This document shows, one piece after another, positions 1 to 7,186 of a stretch of DNA of 43,032 nt. This stretch comes from Microcystis wesenbergii FACHB-1317 (lineage in GTDB: Bacteria; Cyanobacteriota; Cyanobacteriia; Cyanobacteriales; Microcystaceae). Below the pieces are notes generated by a model. The model was not told the origin of the DNA, ran no database searches, and saw only the letters and a program-made list of their open reading frames with translations. The position numbers and the translations under genes were made by a program. Every line of letters starts with the position of its first letter. Within the stretch, counting starts at the first letter, position 1. Location: NCBI RefSeq assembly GCF_014696875.1, contig NZ_JACJQV010000161.1:1-43032 (forward strand). Reading direction: 5' to 3'.

Positions 1-133
1 TATCAGTTATCAGTTATCAGTTATCAGTTATCAGTTATCAGTTATCAGTTATCAGTTATCAGTTATCAGTTATCAGTTATCAGTTATCAGTTATCAGTTA
101 TCAGTTATCAGTTTTCAGTTTTCAGTTTTCAGT
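1..133. repeat. heptamer tandem array (TATCAGT)n
   Basis: About 16 perfect head-to-tail copies of TATCAGT run from the window edge to about 112, then degenerate TTTCAGT copies to about 133. The left boundary lies outside the window. It is the same heptamer, on the other strand, as the TGATAAC arrays at 9956, 12820 and 18153, and ends about 60 bp before the ATPase start at 196. A short AT-rich repeat at 175-192 (TTCATAATTCATAATTTA) recurs at about 5911-5927. Confidence 0.95.
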
Positions 134-195
134 TCATCGATTACTGTTCACCGTTTACTGTTAACTGATAACACTTCATAATTCATAATTTATAT

Positions 196-969
196 ATGTT
201 ACTTTCTGCCAAAGGATTATCGAAAAGTTTTGGGGGCATTCGCGCCGTCAATAATGCTTATTTGGATGTGCCGCAGGGCAGCATCACCGGGTTAATCGGA
301 CCAAATGGGGCCGGAAAAACCACACTTTTTAACCTTTTATCTAATTTTATTCGCCCAGATAAAGGGGAAGTTTTTCTTGATGGTCAGCCGATTCATCAGC
401 TGCCCCCCTATCAAATTGCCCTGAAAGGATGTGTGAGAACTTTTCAAGTAGCAAGGGTATTATCCCGATTAACGGTGTTAGAAAATATGCTCTTAGCTAG
501 TCCGGGGCAAACGGGAGAAAATTTTCTTAAAGTCTGGTTTCAGGGCGCAAAAATTCGCCAACAGGAACAGGAAAATCGTGCCAAAGCTTTGGACATATTA
601 GATTCGATCGGTCTGGTAGAGAAAGCGCAGGATTATGCGGGGGCTTTATCGGGAGGACAGCGTAAATTATTAGAGATTGGCCGAGCGCTAATGACCGAGC
701 CAAAATTAATTTTATTAGATGAACCAGCCGCTGGAGTTAATCCCACTTTAATCGGTCAAATCAGCGACCATATTATCGAATGGAATCGTCAGGGAATCCC
801 CTGGAATCGTCAGGGAATTACCTTTTTGATTATCGAGCATAATATGGATGTGATTATGTCCCTTTGTCACCACGTTTGGGTATTAGCAGAAGGGACAAAT
901 TTAGCCGATGGCAGTCCCAGCGAAATCCAAAAAAACGAGCGGGTTTTAAAGGCTTATTTAGGAGACTAA
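196..969 (+). CDS. LivG-type ABC transporter ATP-binding protein
   Basis: Cytoplasmic ATPase subunit of an amino-acid (branched-chain/HAAT-type) ABC importer, 257 aa. Walker A GPNGAGKTT is at residues 35-43, the LSGGQ signature near 152-156, Walker B LILLDEP near 171-177, and the H-loop EHNMD near 213. The PAAGVNP segment after Walker B and the AEG...LADG C-terminus are typical of LivG/UrtD-like proteins. Seven residues (WNRQGIP) are present twice, at 196-202 and 203-209, through a 21-bp tandem duplication at 781-822 between Walker B and the H-loop. Homologues as I know them have this segment once. No permease or partner subunit is adjacent; the upstream side is only repeats. The last 12 bp overlap hisH convergently. 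The exact substrate cannot be read from sequence. Confidence 0.9.
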   Translation: MLLSAKGLSKSFGGIRAVNNAYLDVPQGSITGLIGPNGAGKTTLFNLLSNFIRPDKGEVFLDGQPIHQLPPYQIALKGCVRTFQVARVLSRLTVLENMLLASPGQTGENFLKVWFQGAKIRQQEQENRAKALDILDSIGLVEKAQDYAGALSGGQRKLLEIGRALMTEPKLILLDEPAAGVNPTLIGQISDHIIEWNRQGIPWNRQGITFLIIEHNMDVIMSLCHHVWVLAEGTNLADGSPSEIQKNERVLKAYLGD

Positions 970-1596
970 AGCTAATTTTTGCACCTGTTCAACAAAGTTA
1001 GCCAGAATTTTTAAGCCATTAGTCGAGGATTTTTCGGGGTGAAACTGCACCGCTACCAAACGATCACGAGCGATCGCTGCTGTCACCGTTTGACTGCCGT
1101 GGCTGACGGTGGCGGCAGTTAGATGACTATCAAGGGGATCGACATAATAGGAATGGACAAAATAGACGTGAGGATGCGGGGGTAATCCCTGCCAAAGAGC
1201 ATCATCCGGCTGGGTGAAGTCTAATTGATTCCAACCCATGTGGGGAATGGTAATGCCTGGTTCCGAGCGAAAACGGCGCACTGTCCCCGGAATAACCCCT
1301 AAACCCGCCTCTTGTCCTTCCTCTGATGAGTCAAAGAGAATTTGTAAACCGAGACAGATACCGAGAAAAGGTTTACCATTAGCGATCGCCGCTTTGATCG
1401 GTTTTTCGAGATGACGGCTGCGAATTTGCCGGACAGCAGGATCAAAAGAACCGACTCCGGGTAAGACAATAGCGTCAGCTTTTTCGATATCCAGGGGAGA
1501 ATCGGTAATTTTCGGCACTGCACCCACGGTTTCCAGTCCTTTACAGGCAGAGTGCAGATTTCCCATGTCATAATCGATGACAGCGATTAAGGTCAT
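958..1596 (-). CDS. hisH: imidazole glycerol phosphate synthase glutaminase subunit HisH
   Basis: Class I glutamine amidotransferase subunit that supplies ammonia to HisF for making imidazole glycerol phosphate and AICAR in histidine biosynthesis (cytoplasmic), 212 aa. The N-terminus IAVIDYDMGNLHS is diagnostic of HisH. The nucleophile is Cys81 in GICLGLQ, and the His186/Glu188 pair in QFHPEKSS completes the triad. Length is normal for the family. Start is the ATG at 1594-1596, giving the canonical N-terminus. hisF is not nearby, as is usual for scattered cyanobacterial his genes. The 3' end overlaps the ABC ATPase gene by 12 bp, so the two stop codons interlock. Confidence 0.96.
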   Translation of the reverse strand: MTLIAVIDYDMGNLHSACKGLETVGAVPKITDSPLDIEKADAIVLPGVGSFDPAVRQIRSRHLEKPIKAAIANGKPFLGICLGLQILFDSSEEGQEAGLGVIPGTVRRFRSEPGITIPHMGWNQLDFTQPDDALWQGLPPHPHVYFVHSYYVDPLDSHLTAATVSHGSQTVTAAIARDRLVAVQFHPEKSSTNGLKILANFVEQVQKLALVS

Positions 1597-1667
1597 TGCT
1601 ATATACTGAACAAGCGATAACCCTATTTTAGAGCAATCACACTACTAAATTAGGTCTTGACTCAAAA

Positions 1668-1714
1668 GTTGTTCCATGGGATTTGAACCTGCAACCGGCT
1701 GATTTGTAATCAGC
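1668..1714 (-). pseudogene. tRNA-like 3'-half fragment
   Basis: On the minus strand a 5-bp stem GCTGA/TCAGC encloses a 7-nt loop TTACAAA (plus positions 1698-1714). It is followed at tRNA-like spacing by a T-loop-like segment GGTTCAAATCC (plus 1679-1689). The would-be T-stem partner (CCCAT against GCAGG) is mismatched, and I cannot pair an acceptor stem or find a sound D-arm, so it does not fold as an intact tRNA. Read literally the anticodon would be ACA on this strand; the complementary strand shows a Thr-like TGT loop but no T-arm. Best explained as a decayed tRNA or a tRNA-end remnant. Confidence 0.35.
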
Positions 1715-1874
1715 TATACATAATCGCTCAACCCCTTTTCCCACCCTTGTCGCCAATACGAACAGTCTCTAGGTGATCGATCGAAGTCTTGTTATTCTTA
1801 AACTGGTGGGTTGCGAGATTTTTCTTGGCCCGCAGCTTAACCCGATCAACCGATAACCGATAGAGGGGTGCAGA

Positions 1875-2735
1875 ATGGGAGAATGGTTAGATTTTACCGA
1901 TGAGGTGGTCACTGTCAATGGCAAAGGTGAGGAAATTAAACGGGAAAAAGTCACTAATCGAGGTTATAAATATTTTTTAAGCAAAAAAACCTTTTTAGAA
2001 ATGATTTCTATCCCTAGCGGTCAATACCTCATCGGTGCGCCCAAAAGCGAGTTAGGCTGGAAATTGAGTCAAAGTCCCCAATCTCCGGTTAATGTTCAGG
2101 CTTTTTGCCTGAGTCGCTACCCAATTACCCAACGACAATGGCGCGAGGTGGCAAAATTAGAACCGGTAAATATTGAACTTAATCCCTATCCGGCCCATTT
2201 TGAAGGTTACGATCGCCCAGTAGAACAAATTAACTGGTGGGAAGCGGTGGAATTTTGCGATCGCCTATCCCGTCTCACGGGACTGAATTATCGTTTACCC
2301 GCAGAAAAAGAATGGGAATACGCTTGTCGGGGTGGTACATCAACCCCCTTCCACTTTGGCCTGACAATTTCCACTGATTTAGCCAACTATTCCGGGGTGG
2401 ACTGGGATTATGGCGGCAAAGTGTGCAGTTATGGTCGTTATGGGGAAGGTTCCCTAGGATGCGATCGCAGGGAAACCACACCGGTGGGAATGTTTGCCGT
2501 CGCTAACCCTTTCGGACTCTACGATTTGCACGGAAATGTCAGGGAATGGTGTGCAGATTACTGGCGCGATAACTACGAAGCAGCCACAATAGAAGATAGG
2601 GACAGACGAGTTTTACGCGGGGGTTCCTGGAATGACGGCCCTAACAAATGTCGCTCGGCCTACCGGGTCAAATTTTTGGCTACTGCTGGACTCTATGATA
2701 TCGGTTTTCGTGTTGTTAGCGATAATTCTCCTTAA
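1875..2735 (+). CDS. formylglycine-generating-enzyme/SUMF1-domain protein
   Basis: Stand-alone FGE-sulfatase (SUMF1) fold protein of 286 aa with a C-type-lectin-like core. Visible family landmarks in order: EVVTVNGKGEEIKRE leader (10-25), EMISIPSGQYLIGAP (about 42-56), RYPITQRQW, PVEQINWWEAVEFC, YRLPAEKEWEYACRGG, NPFGLYDLHGNVREWC, and the terminal VLRGGSWND...CRSAYR...IGFRVV. Cyanobacterial members carry this leader, so the gene seems complete. Whether it oxidises cysteine to formylglycine is unclear; many bacterial paralogues have other or no known catalysis. Start is the ATG at 1875 behind a GAGGGGTG element. The 3' end overlaps the unused upstream part of the next reading frame. The C-terminal segment matches the region that diversity-generating retroelements vary, but no reverse transcriptase is in the window. 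Confidence 0.85.
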   Translation: MGEWLDFTDEVVTVNGKGEEIKREKVTNRGYKYFLSKKTFLEMISIPSGQYLIGAPKSELGWKLSQSPQSPVNVQAFCLSRYPITQRQWREVAKLEPVNIELNPYPAHFEGYDRPVEQINWWEAVEFCDRLSRLTGLNYRLPAEKEWEYACRGGTSTPFHFGLTISTDLANYSGVDWDYGGKVCSYGRYGEGSLGCDRRETTPVGMFAVANPFGLYDLHGNVREWCADYWRDNYEAATIEDRDRRVLRGGSWNDGPNKCRSAYRVKFLATAGLYDIGFRVVSDNSP

Positions 2736-2781
2736 ATCTGAAAACCGATCACTGATTACCGGTGACAGGGAGGTGAAAAAA

Positions 2782-3090
2782 TTGAAAATAGAACTACCCC
2801 AGCAAATAATCAGCGAATTTTGTCAGAAATGGCAGATATCTGAAATGTGTTTATTCGGATCGGTTTTGCGGGAAGATTTTCGTCCAGACAGCGATATTGA
2901 TATACTGGTCAGTTTCCAAGATAGTGTTTCTTGGGGACTTCTGGAGTTTTCGAGGATGAAACGGGAATTAGAGAATTTATTGGGACGGAAAGTTGATTTG
3001 CTAACGAAAAAATCGATCGAGCAGAGTCATAATTGGATTCGTCAACGAGAGATTTTAGGGACAGCGCAAGTGATTTATGTGGCGGGATAA
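2782..3090 (+). CDS. mntA: MntA-type minimal nucleotidyltransferase (antitoxin)
   Basis: Small nucleotidyltransferase of about 102 aa. The motif GSVLREDFRPDSDID is the GS-x10-DxD active site of the pol-beta/MNT superfamily. Members paired with HepT act as antitoxins by adding AMP groups to a HepT tyrosine. The open frame extends back to 2632 inside the SUMF1 gene, but a strong Shine-Dalgarno AGGGAGG (2767-2773) lies 8 nt before a TTG at 2782. I choose that start; GTG at 2773 is in frame but overlaps the Shine-Dalgarno. It overlaps hepT by 14 bp, giving translational coupling in the usual antitoxin-first order. Family and pairing are clear; activity is inferred. Confidence 0.85.
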   Translation: MKIELPQQIISEFCQKWQISEMCLFGSVLREDFRPDSDIDILVSFQDSVSWGLLEFSRMKRELENLLGRKVDLLTKKSIEQSHNWIRQREILGTAQVIYVAG

Positions 3091-3418
3091 GGCTTTTTTA
3101 CTAGATATTGTCCGAGCCGGTCAATTAGCTCAACAATTTGCCGAGCAACTGGATCGGGAAATACTAGAATCGGATTTACGCACCCAATCCGCGATTCTCT
3201 ATCAAATTACTATTATGGGAGAAGCTACCAAGCGCCTATCCCCTGGATTTCGTAAACAACATCCAGAAATTCCTTGGGACGACATCGCCGGTATGCGAGA
3301 TATTATCGCCCATCAATATGATCGGATCGATCTTGATATCGTCTGGCAGGTTATTCGACGGAATATTCCTGAACTATTGAACTTGTTAATACCTTTATTG
3401 CCCACACAAGATACTTGA
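3077..3418 (+). CDS. hepT: HepT-like ribonuclease toxin (DUF86)
   Basis: HEPN-domain toxin of 113 aa. The catalytic RX4HXY motif is intact at R74-H79-Y81 (RDIIAHQY). In the family the Arg and His cleave RNA, and the Tyr is AMPylated by MntA to silence the enzyme. Other family signatures are AILYQITIMGEATKRLS (about 38-54) and HPEIPWDDIAGMRD just before the catalytic motif. It starts at the ATG at 3077 inside the end of mntA. All key residues are present, so the module appears functional. Its neighbours (SUMF1 protein, Uma2 nuclease, tRNA-like fragment) suggest a small accessory island. Confidence 0.9.
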   Translation: MWRDKAFLLDIVRAGQLAQQFAEQLDREILESDLRTQSAILYQITIMGEATKRLSPGFRKQHPEIPWDDIAGMRDIIAHQYDRIDLDIVWQVIRRNIPELLNLLIPLLPTQDT

Positions 3419-3561
3419 TTAGTGATATCTTTGATGAGGTTCGGTAAAATGAAAGAGAAATACTCACTTTAAATCAGACTTATGGTCAAATTTTGAAAAT
3501 GTACCGCTCCTCGATCGAGAGTTAGAATTGATTTTAGAGACAATAAAGGTGATTTAACCAA

Positions 3562-4161
3562 ATGATTGCTAACTTTGACCATAACTATCTTTCCCCGGAA
3601 GATTATTTAGCAACGGAGAGAATAGCCAAGGATAAACACGAATATATTCGCGGTCAAACCTACGCCATGGCTGGTGCAAGTAAAGCCCACGGTATGATTA
3701 TTATCAACTTAGTCACACTTTTAAAAAACCGGCTGCGGGGTAGTGGTTGTCTTGTCTATGCCACAGCTATGAAAGTTCGTCTAGAAATAGCTAATAGTTA
3801 TTTTTATCCCGATCTTGTAGTCACTTGCGACTCGCGAGATAATCAGTCTTTCTCGGAAGATTTTATCCGTTATCCGCGCTTGATTGTAGAAGTATTATCC
3901 CCCACTACTGCTGCCTTTGCTCGCAACGCGCTCGCGAAGCGAGATCGGGGCGATAAATTTGCCGACTATCGTTCCCTTGAAACTTTAGAAGAATACGTTC
4001 TTATCAGTCAAGAACGCATCAGTGTGGATTGTTTTCGTCGCAATGACGAAGGATTCTGGGTTCTTTATCCCTACAGCAAAGGAGCAGATATTTATCTAGC
4101 TAGTATCGATTTTCACTGTGCGATCAAATCTTTATATGAAGATATAACAGAAATCTGTTAA
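3562..4161 (+). CDS. Uma2-family (DUF820) nuclease with in-frame insertion
   Basis: Uma2 proteins are PD-(D/E)XK-fold putative endonucleases strongly expanded in cyanobacteria; the biological role is unknown. At 199 aa it shows the family landmarks YLATERIAKDKHEYIRG (about 13-29), a YPDLVV segment carrying the acidic residue, PRLIVEVLSPTT, and GDKFADYRSLETLEEYVLISQ. Eight residues (120-127, ARNALAKR) split the normally contiguous stretch between LSPTT and DRGDKF. They are encoded by a palindromic 24-bp insertion. Because it is in frame the product stays full length, but the insertion lies just after the EVLS active-site strand and could affect activity. It is distinct from the three tandem copies at 39.9-41.8 kb. 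Confidence 0.88.
   Translation: MIANFDHNYLSPEDYLATERIAKDKHEYIRGQTYAMAGASKAHGMIIINLVTLLKNRLRGSGCLVYATAMKVRLEIANSYFYPDLVVTCDSRDNQSFSEDFIRYPRLIVEVLSPTTAAFARNALAKRDRGDKFADYRSLETLEEYVLISQERISVDCFRRNDEGFWVLYPYSKGADIYLASIDFHCAIKSLYEDITEIC
3920..3943. repeat. small palindromic element inserted in frame
   Basis: A 24-bp hairpin-forming element: outer arms CTCGC (3920-3924) and GCGAG (3939-3943), AA on each side, inner arms CGCG (3927-3930) and CGCG (3933-3936), with a 2-nt CT turn. It is far more GC-rich than its host gene and breaks a conserved Uma2 segment, adding exactly 8 codons. It resembles the small dispersed repeats of 20-30 bp known in cyanobacterial genomes. Confidence 0.7.
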
Positions 4162-4210
4162 AAAATCAGATCAGTTTTTTTCTGTTTACTATTTACTTTT
4201 TACCTGATTA

Positions 4211-5107
4211 ATGCTTGTCATCCTCTCCGCTATTATTCCAGTGGGTTTTATCATCCTCATCGGTGTGATAGCAGGAAAAATTCTCACTGTTGAAGTGCAT
4301 TCCCTTTCCCAAATCACGGTGTATATTCTTGCTCCCGCTTTGGTGATTGATGGACTCTATCGCACCACTTTATCCGGCAGTAATATCGGTTTAATTCTCC
4401 TAGGCTTTGCTCTTATCTCACTGGTAATAGCAATTGTCGTCGAAATTATCGCCTATTGTCTTAGTCTCGATGCTGATACCCGCAAAAGCCTCATGGCTGC
4501 CGCTGTGATGCCCAATAACGGTAATATGGGTTTACCTGTGGCTAGTTTTGCCCTGGGTGCGGCTGGACTGGAAAGAGCGATAATCTATATGATTGGCTCT
4601 AGTATTCTGTTATTTGGTATTAGTCCCGCTTATTTGCGAGGAAAAAGCTTTCTTTCAGGATTTCGCTTAGTTTTTCGCTTGCCCTTAATCTGGTCAATTT
4701 TTATCGGCATTAGCTTTCAAACTTTCTCTTTTCATCTTCCCCTGCAATTAGATAAAAGTATTAGCTATCTAGGACAAGCGGCAATTCCTTTGGCTTTAAT
4801 TATCCTAGGTATCCAATTATCTCAGCAAAAATTAGCGATCGGTAAATTAGAATTATTAGGGGCCGGTTTGCGTCTTTTAGTCGCTCCTCTTTTGGCATTT
4901 GCGATCGGCAATAGTTTAGGATTAACTGGTATGGATCTAAAAATTCTCATCCTACAGAGTGCCATGCCCACCGCCGTTAATACTGTCATTTTAGTCACAG
5001 AATTCGGTGGTTCAGCCACTTTAATGGCCCGCACAGTTGTGGTCACTACCCTTGCTAGTTTTCTGACTATTCCTTTCTTTCTGTGGTTATTAAAAGTCTA
5101 TTTATAG
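4211..5107 (+). CDS. AEC-family (auxin efflux carrier-like) membrane transporter
   Basis: Integral inner-membrane permease of 298 aa with about ten hydrophobic segments in two halves. Family signatures include AVMPNNGNMGLPVASFALG (about 96-114) and, in the second half, LQSAMPTAVNTVILVTEFGG. AEC proteins in bacteria export or exchange small organic anions; the substrate here is unknown. Length is normal. Start is the ATG at 4211. The TAG stop at 5105-5107 lies inside the terminal inverted repeat of a 96-bp MITE beginning at 5103, so the last residues and the stop were probably reset by the insertion. It appears monocistronic. Confidence 0.9.
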   Translation: MLVILSAIIPVGFIILIGVIAGKILTVEVHSLSQITVYILAPALVIDGLYRTTLSGSNIGLILLGFALISLVIAIVVEIIAYCLSLDADTRKSLMAAAVMPNNGNMGLPVASFALGAAGLERAIIYMIGSSILLFGISPAYLRGKSFLSGFRLVFRLPLIWSIFIGISFQTFSFHLPLQLDKSISYLGQAAIPLALIILGIQLSQQKLAIGKLELLGAGLRLLVAPLLAFAIGNSLGLTGMDLKILILQSAMPTAVNTVILVTEFGGSATLMARTVVVTTLASFLTIPFFLWLLKVYL

Positions 5108-5198
5108 CGTTTCCTGTTCGCAAGAGGTACATTATCTATGTTGAAAAGCTTAATCGGCAAAGGTTTAAGTATGCCACACAGATGTGAGAACCGCTATA
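5103..5198. mobile_element. MITE-like element, 96 bp, TATAGCG termini
   Basis: Begins TATAGCGTTT and ends AACCGCTATA, giving imperfect terminal inverted repeats. The reverse complement is nearly the same sequence as the elements at 27648-27743 and 27845-27940, each also 96 bp. It supplies the stop codon of the AEC transporter gene. No transposase is encoded. Confidence 0.8.
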
Positions 5199-5495
5199 TA
5201 GCAGTTATCTTAATGATGAGGTGCGAAGTTTTCGTTTTGTTAACTCCAGCACTCCCTTATCCCTTCTCCACAACTCCCACTCTGCAATAACTACTGGCAG
5301 CCAGAAATACGTCGGGTTAATATCATACTTTGTGCTTTTTGTCAAAAAAACTTTTTTTTTGCAATAAAACTACACAAAAAAAAGATCATCGTTGTGGGTG
5401 AAATTGACTGATTTACCCGTCCTAATTAGGATCACCTTGTAGGTGTGGCAAGGGTTTCAACCATTGCTGCCCAAAAAAGCACAGAATAACCCATT

Positions 5496-5579
5496 ATGAA
5501 ATTCAGTAAAATCGCTGTAACCATCATAACATCGTTGTTAAATAAAAATCTTTCTCAATTAATTCTTAAGAATTTGTAA
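5496..5579 (+). pseudogene. possible truncated secreted-protein gene start
   Basis: A 27-codon frame beginning MKFSKIAVTIITSLL reads like the positively charged start and hydrophobic core of a signal peptide, then stops. It lies in an approximately 800-bp gap (5108-5910) with no other convincing gene. It may be the remnant of an exported protein gene, but this is weakly supported; codon and length evidence are minimal. The rest of the gap holds a MITE, an AT-rich stretch (5340-5400), a 16-bp-stem hairpin and C-rich repeats. Confidence 0.2.
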
Positions 5580-5732
5580 ATATTGCGAAATGTTAATTTA
5601 AATATTCTCAAGTTTGTGGAGTCAATAAATAATTTTTGCTTATCTTTGTCGGAAAATAGAACTCCTGCAAAAATCCAACATCTACCATGGGGTTAGAATT
5701 CAGCATTCATACTAAATCCGTTGAGTAACGCA

Positions 5733-5767
5733 CAGAAAACGGGTTTCTCGGAGAAACCCGTTTTCTG
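5733..5767. repeat. perfect 16-bp inverted repeat
   Basis: Arms CAGAAAACGGGTTTCT (5733-5748) and its exact complement (5752-5767) with a 3-nt CGG loop. No T-tract follows on either strand, so it is more likely a dispersed palindrome than an intrinsic terminator. A diverged relative with arms AGAAAGCGGGTTTCT lies at 27748-27811. Confidence 0.75.
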
Positions 5768-5828
5768 CTCATGCACTCATGCAAAAAGGGGAATAAATAA
5801 TCAGTCTTTAATAACCAGATTTAGTATC

Positions 5829-5908
5829 AGGAGTCAGGAGTCAGTATTCAGGAGATTATTTTTATTTATTCTCCCCACTTCCCCACTTCCCCACTTCCCC
5901 ACTTCCCA
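5829..5908. repeat. degenerate repeat tract ending in (CCCCACTT)n
   Basis: An AGGAGTCAG-type short repeat and an AGGAGATTATTTTTATTTATTCTCC-like segment (also at about 27537-27572) lead into four or more CCCCACTT units at 5874-5908. On the minus strand this is a run of GGGG tracts with 4-nt loops, just downstream of the IctB-like gene's stop. Confidence 0.75.
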
Positions 5909-5910
5909 AT

Positions 5911-7185
5911 TCATAATTCATAATTTAACCTTTGACTCACCCCGGCAATAGCAGCCAAGAGAAACCAAACAATAGTATTAATCTTGACATCGGAGAGGGT
6001 GACATCGACGAGATTAAATAAAACGCAAGCACCAAAGGCCACCAGATAGGTAAAGATAATTAACTCACCCCCGGCTTTTTGTTGCCTTAGAAAGATAAAT
6101 AAACGCCACCCTTGGGCATAAATCCAACCCACCCAAACAGACAATAAAATTAAGCCAATAATTCCCGTTTCTGCCATTAACATCAAATATAAATTATGGG
6201 GATGACCTAACCATAATCCCTGACTTTTTTCGTAGAGAGGTGTAAAACTGCGTAATCCCCAACCGAATAGGGGTCTTTCTTGGGTCATTTCTAGAGTAAA
6301 ACGCCATTGAGTTGATCTGAGAGTCGCTAGAGGGCGATTGGGGAACATTTCATCGGATAATCGCGCCCAAATCGCCCTAGGAACCAAAAAACGCAGACTA
6401 TCCCTGAAAGGATTTGGTCCCCAAGAAGCAAGGGAAATCACCCCTCCCAAGAGGACAAAACCAGCGACTAAGGCATTCCAACCCAGATAAAGGGCGAAAA
6501 TTAGGCAACCTAAAAAGGCTAAGGCCCAAGCATTGCGAGAATTGCTTAAAAATAGCCCTACACTGTCGATAAATATAGTTAAAGTTAAAAACCCGATTTT
6601 GAGATTTAAAAGGTTATTTCTTTGTCTGTGCCACTGCCGCCAAGTTAGAATTAATAAACCGAGGGCTAAAATCAGAGTTATCAGTAAATAAGCCCCCAAA
6701 AGATTAGCATACATAAAAACCGAAGACATTCGCCCTAAAGGTTCGCCCCCCGCTCCGTAGGGCCAGGTAAAAATCCCTTTTAATGCTTCCGGTTTTTGCC
6801 AACCGAGAAAAATTTGTCCCCATCCCATCACCACTACCCAAACCGAGGGAATAACCATCACCCAAGCTAGTTGACGCAATTGAGAGGGTTTTTTAATTAA
6901 TTGCCGAATATTGCTAAAAAAGAAGAAAAAAGGCAGAAAATTTCCTAAACCAATCCAAGCATCCCCCGGAGTTGGGGAAAGACTGGCACTAATCATCAAC
7001 CAAAGAGTGACGACACCGAGACCTTGATTAAGACGTGACTGGATAATTGCCCGAAAATTGCCGGTAAAAACCCTAATTAACACGATAATAATGCCGATAC
7101 CCGCCAACTCCGGCAGGATCATGGCGATAAAAACTGAAAAAAGTATTAAATTCCACTCCCACCCTTGACAAAAAATCTTTTTCAT
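5911..7185 (-). CDS. IctB-like / O-antigen-ligase-family (Wzy_C) membrane protein
   Basis: Polytopic membrane protein of 424 aa with about ten or more hydrophobic segments and the Wzy_C-type region GWGLRSF...SQGLWLGHPHNLYLMLMAETGIIG, whose HPHN is the ligase-family hallmark. In cyanobacteria this family includes IctB, first proposed as a bicarbonate transport factor, and polymer ligases for surface glycans; sequence alone does not decide. I choose ATG 7183-7185 (MKKIFCQG), which follows the upstream gene's stop (7187-7189) by a single base; the longer frame from 7212 would overlap it. The two genes are therefore probably co-translated. The final residues NYEL and stop lie in an AT-rich dispersed repeat also seen at 175-192. 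Confidence 0.82.
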   Translation of the reverse strand: MKKIFCQGWEWNLILFSVFIAMILPELAGIGIIIVLIRVFTGNFRAIIQSRLNQGLGVVTLWLMISASLSPTPGDAWIGLGNFLPFFFFFSNIRQLIKKPSQLRQLAWVMVIPSVWVVVMGWGQIFLGWQKPEALKGIFTWPYGAGGEPLGRMSSVFMYANLLGAYLLITLILALGLLILTWRQWHRQRNNLLNLKIGFLTLTIFIDSVGLFLSNSRNAWALAFLGCLIFALYLGWNALVAGFVLLGGVISLASWGPNPFRDSLRFLVPRAIWARLSDEMFPNRPLATLRSTQWRFTLEMTQERPLFGWGLRSFTPLYEKSQGLWLGHPHNLYLMLMAETGIIGLILLSVWVGWIYAQGWRLFIFLRQQKAGGELIIFTYLVAFGACVLFNLVDVTLSDVKINTIVWFLLAAIAGVSQRLNYEL

Positions 7186-7186
7186 G

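Noticed and set aside
1-133. CRISPR array
   Set aside because: Uninterrupted 7-bp repeats without spacers; no cas genes in the window.
1698-1714. Functional tRNA-Thr (TGT) on the plus strand
   Set aside because: Only the anticodon stem-loop fits; no T-arm or acceptor stem on that strand.
2632-2781. Longer N-terminus for the MntA-like gene
   Set aside because: It lies inside the conserved C-terminus of the SUMF1 gene, and a strong Shine-Dalgarno with a TTG marks a start at 2782.
5733-5767. Intrinsic terminator
   Set aside because: Strong stem but no T-tract on either strand, and a similar palindrome occurs elsewhere.
5721-5951. 76-aa open frame
   Set aside because: It is formed by a 16-bp inverted repeat and C-rich repeats; the sequence is not protein-like.
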